NCBI GenBank assembly: GCA_003446975.1
Contig: DMAP01000388.1
Location: forward strand, 1 to 5,153
Direction: 5' to 3'
Length of the DNA: 5,153 bases
From: Clostridiales bacterium
GTDB taxonomy: Bacteria; Bacillota; Clostridia; Tissierellales; Dethiosulfatibacteraceae
How positions within the stretch are numbered: the first letter of the stretch is position 1; the number at the start of each line of letters is the position of its first letter. The notes beneath the pieces are model-generated. The model was not told where the DNA came from and made no database searches. It worked only from the letters and a program-made list of their open reading frames with translations. This document shows positions 5,132 to 5,153 of this stretch, piece by piece. The position numbers and the translations under genes were made by a program.

Positions 5132-5153
5132 TTAGCGCTTTTCAGACCACCCA
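5029..5153 (-). CDS. Possible 3' end of an unknown gene (partial)
   Basis: On the - strand a frame is open from the window edge for 40 codons and stops with TAA at 5031-5029. The segment includes LWNVTPEQLL and ANMEIIRSTANK. It looks like a soluble protein tail with an amphipathic helix beginning after Thr-Pro-Glu. All confirmed protein genes here share this strand, which favours it. I do not recognise the family, and 40 codons are weak evidence. A + strand ORF (4985-5131) covers the same bases, and both are unlikely to be real. The gap to the regulator start is about 180 bp. Confidence 0.4.
   Translation of the reverse strand, partial: GGLKSANYLALWNVTPEQLLANMEIIRSTANKIITAITTP

Noticed and set aside
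1..5153. CRISPR array or insertion sequence
   Set aside because: No regularly spaced repeats of CRISPR length, no transposase and no terminal inverted repeats around a gene were seen.

Overview
The window is the integrase-proximal end of an integrated mobile genetic element of bacterial origin, most likely an integrative and conjugative or otherwise self-replicating chromosomal element. It begins with the last 22 bases of a tRNA gene on the + strand. After about 90 bases comes a block of genes that all read on the - strand, towards the tRNA. Read in transcription order (right to left) these are a 192-aa helix-turn-helix regulator, a 61-aa ribbon-helix-helix-like protein, a possible 23-aa peptide, a 718-aa primase/AAA+ replication protein, a 71-aa excisionase-like protein and a 389-aa tyrosine integrase. 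The right edge holds 124 bases that may be the 3' end of a further - strand gene.

Organism: the DNA is AT-rich, uses the standard code and has strong GGAGG-type ribosome binding sites. The primase/ATPase architecture and the regulator resemble proteins I associate with elements in Chloroflexota (Anaerolineae-like), with Bacillota or Actinomycetota as alternatives. This is an impression from protein style, not a placement. The tRNA tail belongs to the host chromosome.

Layout: 1-122 holds the tRNA end (probable attachment site), a small hairpin, a rho-independent terminator and a perfect 2 x 11 bp tandem repeat that could be integrase arm sites. 112-1281 is int. 1282-1387 holds a strong hairpin starting at the xis stop, and a possible int promoter. 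1388-1603 is xis, overlapping the end of the primase gene (1596-3752) by 8 bp. 3753-3884 is a structured leader with two inverted repeats, preceded by the 23-aa ORF (3885-3956). 4011-4196 is the ribbon-helix-helix-like gene. 4215-4281 is a compact control region: a good sigma70-type promoter whose predicted start lies inside a perfect 9-bp inverted repeat followed by six T, which looks like the terminator of the upstream regulator. 4271-4849 is the regulator, apparently with a leaderless start. 4850-5153 holds repeats and two competing ORFs on opposite strands.

How it may work: the regulator and/or the ribbon-helix-helix-like protein would control the promoter at about 4245-4274. Its transcript would carry replication (primase-helicase), excision (xis) and integration (int) in one operon, so excision and replication could be switched on together. 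The xis-int hairpin and a possible separate int promoter would allow int to be expressed differently from xis. Functions are inferred from protein sequence alone; no conjugation genes are visible in this window.
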